Assembly (NCBI GenBank): GCA_025454315.1
Contig: JALOOP010000002.1
Coordinates: forward strand, 1 to 53,991
Source: Oculatellaceae cyanobacterium Prado106
Lineage (GTDB): Bacteria > Cyanobacteriota > Cyanobacteriia > Elainellales > Elainellaceae
Length of the DNA: 53,991 nucleotides
Direction of reading: 5' to 3'
The position numbers and the translations under genes were made by a program. Positions 15,321 through 24,880 of this stretch are shown here, piece by piece (position 1 is the first letter of the stretch; the number at the start of each line of letters is the position of its first letter). The notes below the pieces were generated by a model that had not been told where the DNA came from, made no database searches, and saw only the letters and a list, made by a program, of their open reading frames with translations.

Positions 15321-17875
15321 TCAAACATCGCCTCAAACCCTCCCCTTGGTGTCCAGCGAATTGCGCCTTCTTGTTCGGTTTGGTAGAGCTTCGTTTTGGG
15401 GTGTTGCTGAAACCAGGTTTGGGTGGGAGGTGGAAGGGGGGATTTGGAGGCGATCGCCACCCTCGGCTGCAATTGGTTCAACATCTCTTCCAACAACGAT
15501 CCGCCTGTCCACCACAGTACATCCGCATGGGGCAAACGAGATATCACTCGTCGCTGCTCTGTGAATGAAAGCGGTGGCAATAGTATCCAGGTTTTGCTCT
15601 GCACCTTAATTTGAAGGATCGGCGGATTGGTGCTGACGAGTTCAATAGTTTGTGTTCCTAGGCGGATTCTTTCCTGCCCGGAGAGTCGCATCGATACGCC
15701 TTTATGGGTTTTGATGGAAGCGTCAAGTTCTCGAAGATGGGTGGTGAGATCGAACGAGGATGAGTTTGAAGATTCTTTTGAGGATGATTTTGAGGAGGCT
15801 TCAGGGATTTGGTAGAACATGCGAATGGGGAGACTGGTGATGAGTTTTTGCCATGCGGGGATTTCGGAAGATTTGAGGTGAGGTGCGATCGCCCAATCAA
15901 TCCGATTCACGCCCTGTTTTCGTAAGAAAGGAACCACCGTAAATTCCACATCCTTTTCACTGCCACTGTTTACCAGCATGACTCGACTGCGATCCTGCAA
16001 CACAAATACGGCATCGTCAGTTGTGGCTAAAATACTAACCTGAAACTGGTGAATCGCATTGTAGCCGACTGGAACCGCAATCAATGCAACAACCGTCAGA
16101 CTGGCAATCCAGGTATATCTTCGCCATTTTGTTTGCCACCAGATCAACAAATAAATTCCGTAAATTAGCAAAACTTGAGACGCGCTGATAGTACCGATCG
16201 CCCAATTGTTAGCAGGCAAGCGATCGCCCCATTCCGCCAACTTCAAAAAAGCTATCATCGGCAACTGCAATAACCAGGCCGAAGCACTCCCAGCAAGCGG
16301 ATGAGCCAATGCGGCTAAGGCACTGAACATACCGCCAATGCTCAGAACTTCAATCAGCAAGGTGCTGAGAATATTGATGCCGATGCTGTAGGGAGAAACG
16401 ATGCCAAAAACATAGAGTTGCAGGGGAATTGTCCAGATGTAGGCGGCGATCGGCACGGCTAACATCGGCGCAATCCGAGTCGGCACCCAATCAAACCAGG
16501 TCGTCAAAATCGGTGCTGTCACCATTAACCCCAGCGTGGCCAAAAAGCTGAGTTGAAACGCTAAGCTCCAAATCCAAATTGGATTCCACATCAGCATGGC
16601 CGTGGCTGTAAATAAGAGAAGTTCGATCGGTTTCACCTTCCGTTCCCAGGTCAGAGCCAGAAATACGACCGCTCCCATAATTCCAGCCCTCAACACTGAG
16701 GGTTCAAATCCGGTTAGTCCCATATAAATTCCCAGAGTCCCCAGCCCAATCCCTAGCCTCATCCAAGGCTTCAACCGCTGTGTCAACGCCAGTATTATCC
16801 CTGCAATCATCGACACCTGTGTGCCCGATGCCGCCAAGGCATGAGCTAACCCCACCCGAGCAAATCGATCCTGCACCTCGTAAGGCACATCCACGCCGCC
16901 GCGCCCCATGACGATCGCACTCAACAACTGTCCCGCCGTCGCACCTAAGCCTCGCACCTGCGCCTGGATAATGCGCTGCTGCACTCGCCACATCAGCGGA
17001 ACTTTCTGCTGCTCAACATTTGGAAACCGAATTTCTTTTCCTTGCAGTCCAGCAAAGATGCCAGTCTGCGCCAGATATTTTTGGAAATCAAAACCACCGG
17101 GATTCGCAGCAGGTTTAGGTTGATAGAGCGTTCCGGTGATGCGAACTTGGCGATCGGGGTAGAGTTGGGCAGTTTGCGATCGCGGAATCGTCACGTACAG
17201 GATACCTTCCACCTGATCTCCGACCGGGTTCACAGTTCCCTTCGAGGATTTCTCTGAGAGATCTTCGGGAAGTTGCGTGGATTTTGTCTGCGAAGCGGGT
17301 GCCTTTCCGTCTGAGTCGCTGGATTTAGAGGGTTCAGGCTTGGGAGCTTTGGATGATGCAACGGATATCTTTGCCGCTCCGGGTTGTGGAACGCTTGATG
17401 AAGAGGCTTTGGTTTTTGGGGATGCTGATGTTGCAGGTTTAGCGTTGGGCGACTCTGTTTTTGGATTGTCCTGAGAAGCTTCAGGGATTAAGGTCGCTTG
17501 AGTCACCTTTAGCTCAAACTGAGTTCTACCACTGCGAGTCAGTCGGGGTGAAGAGTCCAGGGTTCCCTCCACTTGCACCGACACAGAAATATCCGGCGAA
17601 GTTAACAGATGACTAATATCGTTGAACGTAGGTTGGGGCAAGCGCCACGGGTAATAGAAGGTCGCAAACAGACCCAAACATCCCGTAATCAACCAAACGA
17701 ACCGAGGCTGGTCTGTTTTCCAAAGACGAGGGAGCCAGAAGAATGCGATCGCACTCATCACCACAACAGCGATCGCCCCCACCGGAACCCCCCAGAACCT
17801 CCAGGGCAACCCAGTCAACAACAACCCAACAAGATACGCCAAACAATAAACAACACCGCTGCCCCAATTCAACAT
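15299..17875 (-). CDS. comEC: ComEC/Rec2 family DNA-uptake channel protein
   Basis: The 858-residue inner-membrane protein carries DNA across the cytoplasmic membrane during natural transformation. An N-terminal hydrophobic pair and DUF4131-like region lead into an OB-like part interrupted by a Ser/Pro/Lys-rich insert (about residues 133-215). The Competence domain (about 325-600) has many membrane helices, with the family segment VGLAHALAASGTQVSMIAG (usually LLAISGLHV). The C-terminal metallo-beta-lactamase-like domain (about 620-858) lacks the HxDxDH motif: the site reads WAIAPHLKSSE. The domain may therefore be structural, not a nuclease; this could be usual in cyanobacterial ComEC. No comEA or pilus genes are in the window. 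The 3' end runs into a heptamer array. Confidence 0.9.
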   Translation of the reverse strand: MLNWGSGVVYCLAYLVGLLLTGLPWRFWGVPVGAIAVVVMSAIAFFWLPRLWKTDQPRFVWLITGCLGLFATFYYPWRLPQPTFNDISHLLTSPDISVSVQVEGTLDSSPRLTRSGRTQFELKVTQATLIPEASQDNPKTESPNAKPATSASPKTKASSSSVPQPGAAKISVASSKAPKPEPSKSSDSDGKAPASQTKSTQLPEDLSEKSSKGTVNPVGDQVEGILYVTIPRSQTAQLYPDRQVRITGTLYQPKPAANPGGFDFQKYLAQTGIFAGLQGKEIRFPNVEQQKVPLMWRVQQRIIQAQVRGLGATAGQLLSAIVMGRGGVDVPYEVQDRFARVGLAHALAASGTQVSMIAGIILALTQRLKPWMRLGIGLGTLGIYMGLTGFEPSVLRAGIMGAVVFLALTWERKVKPIELLLFTATAMLMWNPIWIWSLAFQLSFLATLGLMVTAPILTTWFDWVPTRIAPMLAVPIAAYIWTIPLQLYVFGIVSPYSIGINILSTLLIEVLSIGGMFSALAALAHPLAGSASAWLLQLPMIAFLKLAEWGDRLPANNWAIGTISASQVLLIYGIYLLIWWQTKWRRYTWIASLTVVALIAVPVGYNAIHQFQVSILATTDDAVFVLQDRSRVMLVNSGSEKDVEFTVVPFLRKQGVNRIDWAIAPHLKSSEIPAWQKLITSLPIRMFYQIPEASSKSSSKESSNSSSFDLTTHLRELDASIKTHKGVSMRLSGQERIRLGTQTIELVSTNPPILQIKVQSKTWILLPPLSFTEQRRVISRLPHADVLWWTGGSLLEEMLNQLQPRVAIASKSPLPPPTQTWFQQHPKTKLYQTEQEGAIRWTPRGGFEAMFEGVGSGE

Positions 17876-18090
17876 AAATCAAAAGAAAATTCAGGAGTTC
17901 AAGTTCTGGTAGCGCACCTGAATATTCCTGACCACGAACCGATCGCCACCCACTGATGGCTCAATTCCCCTAAAACAATCCAAAACTAAGACCTTACCCG
18001 ATTCGCTGTCCTAACATTCCCAAAAACCCCACCTAGTCTCGAACCCAAAACCATTTATTTCTCCCAAATCTCTTTATCTCCCCCAAATCC

Positions 18091-18117
18091 CTCTGCGCCT
18101 CTGCGCCTCTGCGCTTT
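18091..18117. repeat. Dispersed CGCAGAG repeat, copy 3 (inverted)
   Basis: CTCTGCGCCTCTGCGCCTCT followed by GCGCTTT lies in the 324-bp intergenic stretch 17876-18199 between the comEC start and the DUF4079 gene end. I see nothing else supported in that stretch. Confidence 0.85.
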
Positions 18118-18199
18118 AAAAACAAACCGCGAGCCACCCCTCCAAAGAGCAACCCGCAATATTCCCATCATTAAAGCAATCAATATTTTCCCACCGATT

Positions 18200-18679
18200 C
18201 TAAATTGAAAGCCCCAATTTCAGACCAAATACCCCATGAACCAAGAGGAGTGCGATCGCCGCCGTTCCCAGATAGGCATGAATGTTCCGAAAAATGCCCT
18301 TCTCTTTACCAAAAGCCGTCGCTGCAATCACCGCATTCACCGCCAGGATAAAAATGGCGATCGAACCCGTAATAAAGTGAGGACTCTGCAAAATCGGCTG
18401 ATGCTGCATCACCAGCGACAACACGCCGCCCGTGTAGCCCAAGGCAATGAACAAAAAGGTCAGCGGAGCTAATTTGCGGTGATCCATCCGGTTCTTGGTA
18501 GCCACTTCTGGGTCTGTAGCCAGACGACTTTGCCAACCCGCATAGGCCACGTATCCTCCCATCACCACGACCACAATGCCCATCATCACCGGATGCCCCC
18601 AATGGACGATCGGCTCAGGGGTACCAAAACTTCGAAATACTTCGGCGATCGGTTCTAGCGCTTCACTTAAGCTCGACAT
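18200..18679 (-). CDS. DUF4079 family membrane protein
   Basis: The 159-residue protein has four hydrophobic helices (about residues 30-50, 74-93, 104-126 and 137-156) with histidines placed in helices 1 and 3-4 (EPIVHWGHPVMM, HFITGSIAIF, NIHAYLGTAA, LLVHGVFG). This pattern resembles heme-binding four-helix membrane proteins of the cytochrome b561 type, although heme binding is inference. DUF4079 is found mainly in cyanobacteria and plastid lineages and has no assigned function. I chose ATG at 18679 because GGGAG lies 9 nt before it; a TTG at 18697 is the only longer start. It is divergent from hemB, which might hint at a heme link but is weak evidence. Confidence 0.87.
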   Translation of the reverse strand: MSSLSEALEPIAEVFRSFGTPEPIVHWGHPVMMGIVVVVMGGYVAYAGWQSRLATDPEVATKNRMDHRKLAPLTFLFIALGYTGGVLSLVMQHQPILQSPHFITGSIAIFILAVNAVIAATAFGKEKGIFRNIHAYLGTAAIALLLVHGVFGLKLGLSI

Positions 18680-18936
18680 AGCTGACTTCTCCCTCAATTC
18701 TTAAAGAATCATTAAGTTTATTCTACGCCTTTTGACAGAACTCAGCGAGTGGAATTTGAGTTAAATGCAACGATTGTTTTTACAGAACGTAACAAGTTTG
18801 TTTTAGTGCGTTACGAAAGGTTTTAGACTGATTGAATTGCCCGAAAGGATTAGGTCGAGAGAATTAGGCCAAGAGAAACAGGCCGAGAACATTTGGGTTT
18901 TCCCATCCGATTCTGCTATAGATGCACCAATCCTGA

Positions 18937-19116
18937 CTTGCTTCCCCTCCGGGCTTTCGCGCCCCCCAGCCCCCAACTTTGGGGGAGTCGAACTTTCGAT
19001 GAGTTTTCATGGAAGTCTTCAAAAGAGCAATCCTGGAAGATTTCATTGAACTCAAAGTTCCCCAAGGTGGGGGGACAAGAGAGAGACAGTTCGGGGGCGA
19101 AAACCTGGAAGCGAAG
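18937..19116. mobile_element. MITE-like element upstream of hemB
   Basis: The ends are imperfect inverted repeats: CTTGCTTCCCCTCCGGGCTT at the left, and the complement of the right end CTTCGCTTCCAGGTTTTCGC. The interior contains CCCCCAACTTTGGGGGA and CAAAGTTCCCCAAGGTGGGG. Related sequence is at 38130-38190, and the core is shared with 14050-14181. It occupies most of the gap 18680-19166, so the hemB promoter must lie in the last 50 bp or within the element. Confidence 0.6.
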
Positions 19117-19166
19117 CCGATCGAGACACCCTCTAATCTTGCTCTTTTAGTAAATTCACTAAACCT

Positions 19167-20150
19167 ATGTTCCCAATCCAACGCCCTCGTCGGTTACGCA
19201 ACCATCCCCAACTCCGCCGCATGGTGCGCGAAAACATTCTGACGACGAGTGATTTAATTTATCCCCTGTTTGCTGTCCCCGGCGAAAGCTTTGCCAAAGA
19301 AGTTAAGTCCATGCCTGGGGTTTATCAACTCTCGATCGATAAAATCGTCGAAGAAGCCAAAGAAGTCTACGACCTGGGTATTCCCGCCATCATCCTCTTT
19401 GGGATTCCCGCCGACAAAGACAACGATGCCACCGGGGCCTGGCATGACCACGGCATCGTCCAACAAGCCGCCACCGCCGTCAAAGAAGCCGTCCCCGATC
19501 TGGTGGTCATCGTCGATACCTGCCTCTGCGAATACACCGCCCATGGCCACTGCGGCTATTTGCAAACCGGCGACCTGACCGGGCGCGTCCTCAACGATCC
19601 CACCCTGGAACTGCTCAAAAAGACCGCCGTCTCCCAAGCCAAAGCCGGAGCCGATATCATCGCCCCGTCCGGAATGATGGATGGCTTTGTCCAAGCGATT
19701 CGCTCCGGACTCGATGAAGCCGGATTTGAAGATATCCCCATCCTCTCCTATGCGGCCAAATACGCTTCAGCCTACTACGGCCCCTTCCGTGATGCGGCAG
19801 AATCTGCGCCCCAGTTTGGCGATCGCCGCACCTACCAAATGGACCCGGCCAACGGCACCGAAGCCCTCAAAGAAATCGAACTCGACATCGCCGAGGGCGC
19901 AGACATGCTCATGGTCAAACCCGCCCTGGCCTACATGGACATCATCTGGCGCGTCAAACAGGCCACGAATCTCCCGGTTGCCGCCTACAATGTTTCGGGC
20001 GAATATTCCATGGTCAAAGCCGCTGCCCTCAACGGCTGGATCGACGAACAAAAAGTCGTCCTGGAAACCCTGATGGGCTTCAAGCGTTCCGGCGCAGACC
20101 TGATCTTGACCTACCATGCCAAGGATGCGGCGCGTTGGCTTCAGGGTTAG
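19167..20150 (+). CDS. hemB: Delta-aminolevulinic acid dehydratase (porphobilinogen synthase)
   Basis: The enzyme condenses two 5-aminolevulinate molecules to porphobilinogen, in the common pathway to heme, chlorophyll and bilins, in the cytoplasm. The 327-residue protein shows the zinc-site cysteines in [14 protein letters not shown] (C119, C121, C129) and the two catalytic lysines in [17 protein letters not shown] (K198) and [12 protein letters not shown] (K251). The C-terminus carries the usual MVKAAA…[14 protein letters not shown]. The cysteine triad suggests a zinc-type rather than a purely magnesium-dependent enzyme. The length is normal for the family. It stands alone, with a repeat element immediately upstream. 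Confidence 0.98.
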   Translation: MFPIQRPRRLRNHPQLRRMVRENILTTSDLIYPLFAVPGESFAKEVKSMPGVYQLSIDKIVEEAKEVYDLGIPAIILFGIPADKDNDATGAWHDHGIVQQAATAVKEAVPDLVVIVDTCLCEYTAHGHCGYLQTGDLTGRVLNDPTLELLKKTAVSQAKAGADIIAPSGMMDGFVQAIRSGLDEAGFEDIPILSYAAKYASAYYGPFRDAAESAPQFGDRRTYQMDPANGTEALKEIELDIAEGADMLMVKPALAYMDIIWRVKQATNLPVAAYNVSGEYSMVKAAALNGWIDEQKVVLETLMGFKRSGADLILTYHAKDAARWLQG

Positions 20151-20464
20151 GCATAAGAGGGGAAAGGGGAAAGGGTTGACGTTGAAAGAACGTTGAAGGG
20201 TTCATTGTTGGCTCGATGCTTTTTATCCTGAGTCTTTCCCTGACTCTATTTTTGTACCGTCTAGGAATCTAATCCTACGTCTGTGTCCCCTCGGGAACTC
20301 TGCAACTCTACCCCAGTTCCCCCCTTTCGCCTTTCCCCTTGTCCCCTTCGCCTTCCTTTCCCTTAAGCTTTGTATCAGAGTCTCGATCGCTGCCGCATCC
20401 CAAATCATTCTGGGCATCCTATAGGGGCTTTTCCCTCTGTCGCTTGTCTGGAGTCGATCGCTTT
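20151..20464. other. Intergenic region hemB-tpsB
   Basis: The 314 bp holds short purine tracts (GGGGAAAGGGGAAAGGG at 20159-20175) and C-rich tracts (CCCTTTCGCCTTTCCCC) but no supported gene. The open reading frame upstream of the tpsB start (from 20339) is in C/T-rich sequence and lacks coding character. No terminator for hemB is evident. Confidence 0.6.
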
Positions 20465-22405
20465 ATGTCGCGAAGTTCCAAGGTTCAATTCGCGTACTGG
20501 TTGCTCGTCCTAAGTAGCTTGGCGATCGCCCCTCCCAGTCTCGCTTCCCCCTATCCTGCCTCCTCCTCAGATCATCTGCCCTATGAACGCCAGTCCAACT
20601 GGCCTCATGTCCAAGGTTTTCGCCCCCTAAATCCCCCAAATCTGGGGGACTTTGAAAGCTCCTGGCCTCCTCCTAGAGTGCTTGGCTCCCCCACTCCCCA
20701 CTCCCCACTCCCCACTCCCCACTCCCCACTCCCCACTCCCTACTGCCCACTCCCTACTCCCCCTCTCCCCACCGCCCAAATCCCCCCCACCGCCCCCTCC
20801 CGTCCCGACTCCAACTTCCTCCAACCGCCTCCCCCTCCTGCGCCCCTCGCTCCCGTTGAAATTGTCCCGATCGCCCCTCAAACCCCGACTCCTAGCCCTA
20901 CACCGGAGTCCGTTCCCGAATCGCCCCCACCTGAGCAGCCAGAAATTCTGGTGAATCGCATTGAAGTTTCTGGCAGTACCGTTTTCCAGGAAGCAGACTT
21001 TGCGCCAATTGTTGCTCCTTTTGCCGGACAATCTCTCACCCTAGAAGCCCTGAGAACTGTCGCCGATCGCATCACGCAACTCTATCTCGATGCCGGATAT
21101 ATTACGTCTAGAGCAGTCTTGGTCGATCAGACGATTACCGATGGTGTAGTGCAGATTCGGGTCGTGGAAGGTTCAGTTGAGGCGATCGAAATTGAGGGCA
21201 ATCAGCAGGTCAACGCGGCTTATATTCGGCAACGGGTTCAGTTGGGCAGTCAGACTCCTTTGAATCAGGGCAAGTTGGAAGATCAACTGCGATTGCTGCG
21301 CCTCGATCCTTTATTTGCCAACGTAGAAGCTAGTCTTCGGGCTGGAACCGGATTAGGTCAAAGTATTCTGACCTTGCGCGTCACGGAAGCCGATCGGCTG
21401 ATTGGCAGTGTCAGCGCCGATAATTATTCCACGCCCACCGTCGGTTCCGAGCGTCTTGGAGCTTCCATTGGTTATCGCAACGTCACGGGCAATGGAGATA
21501 CGCTGCTGGCCTCCTATTTTCGCTCAACCACAGGCGGAGCCAACCAGTTTGACTTCAGCTATCAGATCCCGGTTAACCCCATGAACGGGACACTGTTACT
21601 CCGCTATTCGCCGGACAATTACCGCATCACCAGCGACTTCATCGGCTTCGACAACCTGGATATTCGCGGTCACTCTAGCCAATACGAACTCAGCTTCCGT
21701 CAGCCCTTGGTGCGATCGCCCCGCGAAGAATTTGCCCTCTCTCTCGGCTTCACCCACCGCCAGGGCGAAACCCTGATCAACGATTTTCTAATCGATGACA
21801 GCACCACCAGCGTCTTTAAGTTCGGCCAAGACTATCTCCATCGCGATCCCCGAGGAGCTTGGTCAGTGCGATCGCAGTTCAACATCGGCACCGGGTTACT
21901 GAACGCCACGAGCGATCGCAACCCCGACGGCGAGTTCATCAGTTGGCTCGGACAACTCCAACGGGTACAACTCCTCGGCTCCAATCATTTATTAATCGCC
22001 CAAGCCGATCTCCAACTCACCCCCGACCCGCTCCTCTCCTCCCAACAGTTCATCATCGGCGGCGGTCAATCCCTACGCGGCTTCCGCCAAAATGCCCGAG
22101 CGGGTGACAATGGCTTCCGTCTATCCATCGAAGACCGCATCACCCTCGCTCGCAACGCCGCCGGAGCCGCCACCTTCCAACTCAATCCCTTCGCTGATCT
22201 CGGTGCCGTCTGGAACATCGACCAGGATTCCCGCCCCACCCCTGACCAAAACCTCCTGGCAGGCATCGGCATAGGCTTCCTCTGGCAGCCTATCCCAAAT
22301 TTCAATGTCCGGGTGGACTATGCTTTGCCACTGGTAAACTTGGGCGATCGCGGCGAGAATGCCCAGGATGACGGCATTTACTTTAGTGTCAATTACCAGC
22401 TTTGA
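20465..22405 (+). CDS. TpsB/ShlB/FhaC-family two-partner secretion transporter
   Basis: This is an outer-membrane Omp85-type protein that exports a TpsA passenger. From ATG at 20465 it has 646 residues: a signal peptide (about 1-28, …SSLAIAPPSLA-S), a Pro-rich linker (about 45-155) with seven-residue units TPHSPLP, a POTRA domain (about 158-240, VNRIEVSGSTVF…VVEGSVEAIEIEG), a ShlB-type second POTRA region (to about 310) and a 16-strand barrel (about 320-646) with the VRVDYALPL strand near the end. The linker is encoded by dispersed repeats (20622-20760). No TpsA gene is in the window, so the partner is unknown or elsewhere. It is followed by the CHASE2 cyclase on the same strand. Confidence 0.92.
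   Translation: MSRSSKVQFAYWLLVLSSLAIAPPSLASPYPASSSDHLPYERQSNWPHVQGFRPLNPPNLGDFESSWPPPRVLGSPTPHSPLPTPHSPLPTPYCPLPTPPLPTAQIPPTAPSRPDSNFLQPPPPPAPLAPVEIVPIAPQTPTPSPTPESVPESPPPEQPEILVNRIEVSGSTVFQEADFAPIVAPFAGQSLTLEALRTVADRITQLYLDAGYITSRAVLVDQTITDGVVQIRVVEGSVEAIEIEGNQQVNAAYIRQRVQLGSQTPLNQGKLEDQLRLLRLDPLFANVEASLRAGTGLGQSILTLRVTEADRLIGSVSADNYSTPTVGSERLGASIGYRNVTGNGDTLLASYFRSTTGGANQFDFSYQIPVNPMNGTLLLRYSPDNYRITSDFIGFDNLDIRGHSSQYELSFRQPLVRSPREEFALSLGFTHRQGETLINDFLIDDSTTSVFKFGQDYLHRDPRGAWSVRSQFNIGTGLLNATSDRNPDGEFISWLGQLQRVQLLGSNHLLIAQADLQLTPDPLLSSQQFIIGGGQSLRGFRQNARAGDNGFRLSIEDRITLARNAAGAATFQLNPFADLGAVWNIDQDSRPTPDQNLLAGIGIGFLWQPIPNFNVRVDYALPLVNLGDRGENAQDDGIYFSVNYQL
20622..20658. repeat. Dispersed palindromic repeat inside tpsB
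   Basis: GCCCCCTAAATCCCCCAAAT followed by CTGGGGGACTTTGAAA has the inverted pair TCCCCCA / TGGGGGA and is related to the CCCCCAACTTTGGGGG elements of intergenic regions. Here it is translated in frame as part of the linker (FRPLNPPNLGDFESS). Confidence 0.8.
20688..20760. repeat. In-frame heptamer array (CCCCACT)n inside tpsB
   Basis: About ten heptamers CCCCACT with late variants (CCCTACT, GCCCACT). Three heptamers equal 21 nt, so translation gives a 7-residue repeat, TPHSPLP, in the linker between signal peptide and POTRA. Changes in copy number by multiples of three heptamers would keep the frame; others would break the gene. Confidence 0.9.
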
Positions 22406-22930
22406 AGAGGGGGAAAGGCGAAAGGCGAAAGGGAAAAGGCGAAAGGGAAAACATTGATAGAGTCGTAGACCGCTGGGCAATGTGTAGATGAACACAGGTA
22501 GAATCACGAAAAAGGTGAAAGGTCAAATAATGAAAGATGAAAAAAATGGTTTAAAGTCCGGGTGACGGTCACTGAATTTCAATAACTCAGATCCCTGATT
22601 TCTGGACACCGATCGCCCCTTTCCCCCTTCCCCTTTCCCCTTTCGCCCCACTTCCCACTCCCCACTCCCCACTCCCACTCTTCTCCAACAAAATGTACGT
22701 CTTCCCCAAAAACTGGGAATGCTTGATGCAGAAAACGACCAGAGTCGGAATGGGGTTTGAATCAGATTGGCATCGGATCGACAGTGTCTGGGAAAATCAT
22801 GGCATTAAATCCTAGGATTGACGATTTTACAAACAGGTCGGGGGGAGCAGTCGCGTTTACCATTGCTCTGCCCCGACCTTAATCTTTTATTGCATTTGTG
22901 CGTTCATCGCGTTTGTGATTGATCTGAATT
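22406..22930. other. Intergenic region with polypyrimidine and heptamer tracts
   Basis: The 525 bp contains GAAAGGCGAAAGGGAAAAGG tracts at 22408-22450, pyrimidine tracts at 22618-22645 and a heptamer array ACTCCCC at 22648-22680. I see no gene in it. The last 250 bp must hold the cyclase promoter, but I cannot point to one. Confidence 0.6.
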
Positions 22931-24880
22931 ATGGTGCTTAAACGACTCTATTCCTGGCACGGAAATCTTCAGAAATACTGGAAAGAAAAGATTCAAAGCC
23001 GTTTACCAGAGGGAACTACGGCGATCGCCTGCATCATCCTGACAACAGTTGGGTTAACGCTCGGACTCAAGCATTTTGGACTGCTAGAATCATTAGAACT
23101 TCGAGCCTACGATGCCTTTGTCAGGTTACGTGCCGACCAAGGAACCGATCCACGGCTGTTGATTGTCGCGATCACTGAAGATGATCTACGGCAACAACAG
23201 CGATCGACCATGACCGACCAGACGATCGCCCAAGTCCTACAAAATCTGGAGCAATATCAGCCGCGTAGCATTGGGCTAGATCTCTACCGTGATTTACCCC
23301 AAGAGCCTGGAAATGCAGCGCTGCGGGAAGCTTTGAAGTCACCGAATATCATCACTATCAAAAAGCTGGGCAACACCGAAAGCGATACCATTCCCGCACC
23401 GCCCGGTGTGCCCGAGGAGCGCATTAGCATTAATGATCTGCTGATTGACCCGGACGGCGTGATTCGGCGAAGTTTGCTCTTTGGCAAAACCTATCCTGCT
23501 TTTGCACTAGGACTTGCATTCCAATACCTGGAAGCCGAAGGCATCGTTCCGCAAGCCAGCCCGCAGAATCCAGATGATATGCAGCTAGGCGCGGCAACTT
23601 TTGTTTCTCTGGCGGCGGATTCCGGCGGATATCAATATAACGATGTCCGAGGCTACCAAATGCTGTTGGACTATCGGACTCGTCGAATTGCTCGTCAGGT
23701 CACCCTGACTGAAGTCCTGGAAGGCAAACTCAAACCAGAATGGGTAAAAGATAAAGTCGTGTTAATTGGAACGACAGCGCCCAGCGGCAAAGATTTGTTC
23801 TATACCCCCTTCAGCGCCCAAGCCCAGACCGACCATCAAATGCCTGGGGTAGAAATTCATGCTCACATCGTCAGCCAAATCCTCAATGCAGCCTTGAATC
23901 AGCGGCCTCTGGTAGGTTTTCTGCCTGAATGGAGTGAAGGAGTATGGATTGGCCTATGCGCGGTTCTAGGCGGTGCACTGGCCTGGAGAGTTCGGCATCC
24001 GGTGATGTTGGGGCTGGGGAATCTGGCTTTGCTGACGGCTTTAGGCAGTACAAGTTTTGGGTTGTTAACGCAATCAATTTGGTTCCCTGTGGTGGCACCG
24101 ACGATCGCCACCACTCTCGCCGCCGCAGGTACGGTCACCTTTCGGGCACAGCGATCGCAACGCCAGCACCAAATGGTCATGACCTTACTGGGACAAAACA
24201 CCTCCAAAGAGATCGCGGATGCTTTGTGGGAAAACCGCGATCGCCTCTTAGAATCCGGCAAGCTCCCCGGCCAAAAACTAACGGCCACGCTCCTTTTCAC
24301 CGACCTTCAAGGATTCAGCAGCATTTCAGAGCAAATGCCCCCCGAAGCGCTCCTGGAATGGCTCAATGAATTCCTCGAAGTGATGACCGAGGAAGTCCAA
24401 AACTATCACGGCATCATCAACAAATTCACCGGGGATGGCGTGATGGCGGTCTTCGGCGTTCCCATTCCGCGTACCCATCCTCAAGAGATTGCGATCGACG
24501 CTCAGCAGGCGGTGGCTTGCGCGTTAGTCATGGGCGATCGTCTCACCACGCTCAATCAATCCTGGCAACAACGGGGTTTATTTTCCGTACAAATGCGAGT
24601 CGGCATCTACACAGGCCCCATCGTCGTAGGCAGCTTAGGCGGCAAAAATCGTCTGGAATACGGCGTTATTGGCGATAGCGTCAACATTGCCTCCCGTCTC
24701 GAAAGCTGCGCCAAAGAACGCCATGTCGAAGGCTGCCGAATTCTCATCGCCGAAGAAACCCTGATTCACCTCCAAGATCGCTTCGAGGTAGAGTCCTGGG
24801 GCGCAATGGCACTGCGGGGCAAACAACAATTGGTCGAAGTGTACCGAGTCGTTAGCCAACATCCATCATCCGACAGTTAA
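22931..24880 (+). CDS. CHASE2-domain class III nucleotide cyclase
   Basis: The 649-residue membrane receptor has a TM helix (about 30-50), an extracytoplasmic CHASE2 sensor (about 51-325), three TM helices (about 335-415) and a cytoplasmic class III cyclase (about 445-640). The metal aspartates are in FTDLQGF (D458) and FTGDGVMAVFG, the substrate lysine in IINKFTGDG, and the transition-state N and R in VNIASRLES. The position that pairs with the lysine for base recognition is usually D or T (EY[D/T]VIGD); here it is G (LEYGVIGDSVN). It therefore probably makes cAMP, but specificity is less certain. It lies between tpsB and the DUF928 gene. Confidence 0.93.
   Translation: MVLKRLYSWHGNLQKYWKEKIQSRLPEGTTAIACIILTTVGLTLGLKHFGLLESLELRAYDAFVRLRADQGTDPRLLIVAITEDDLRQQQRSTMTDQTIAQVLQNLEQYQPRSIGLDLYRDLPQEPGNAALREALKSPNIITIKKLGNTESDTIPAPPGVPEERISINDLLIDPDGVIRRSLLFGKTYPAFALGLAFQYLEAEGIVPQASPQNPDDMQLGAATFVSLAADSGGYQYNDVRGYQMLLDYRTRRIARQVTLTEVLEGKLKPEWVKDKVVLIGTTAPSGKDLFYTPFSAQAQTDHQMPGVEIHAHIVSQILNAALNQRPLVGFLPEWSEGVWIGLCAVLGGALAWRVRHPVMLGLGNLALLTALGSTSFGLLTQSIWFPVVAPTIATTLAAAGTVTFRAQRSQRQHQMVMTLLGQNTSKEIADALWENRDRLLESGKLPGQKLTATLLFTDLQGFSSISEQMPPEALLEWLNEFLEVMTEEVQNYHGIINKFTGDGVMAVFGVPIPRTHPQEIAIDAQQAVACALVMGDRLTTLNQSWQQRGLFSVQMRVGIYTGPIVVGSLGGKNRLEYGVIGDSVNIASRLESCAKERHVEGCRILIAEETLIHLQDRFEVESWGAMALRGKQQLVEVYRVVSQHPSSDS

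Noticed and set aside
20339-20464. 42-residue N-terminal extension of TpsB
   Set aside because: It precedes a good signal peptide at ATG 20465 and lies in pyrimidine-rich intergenic DNA.
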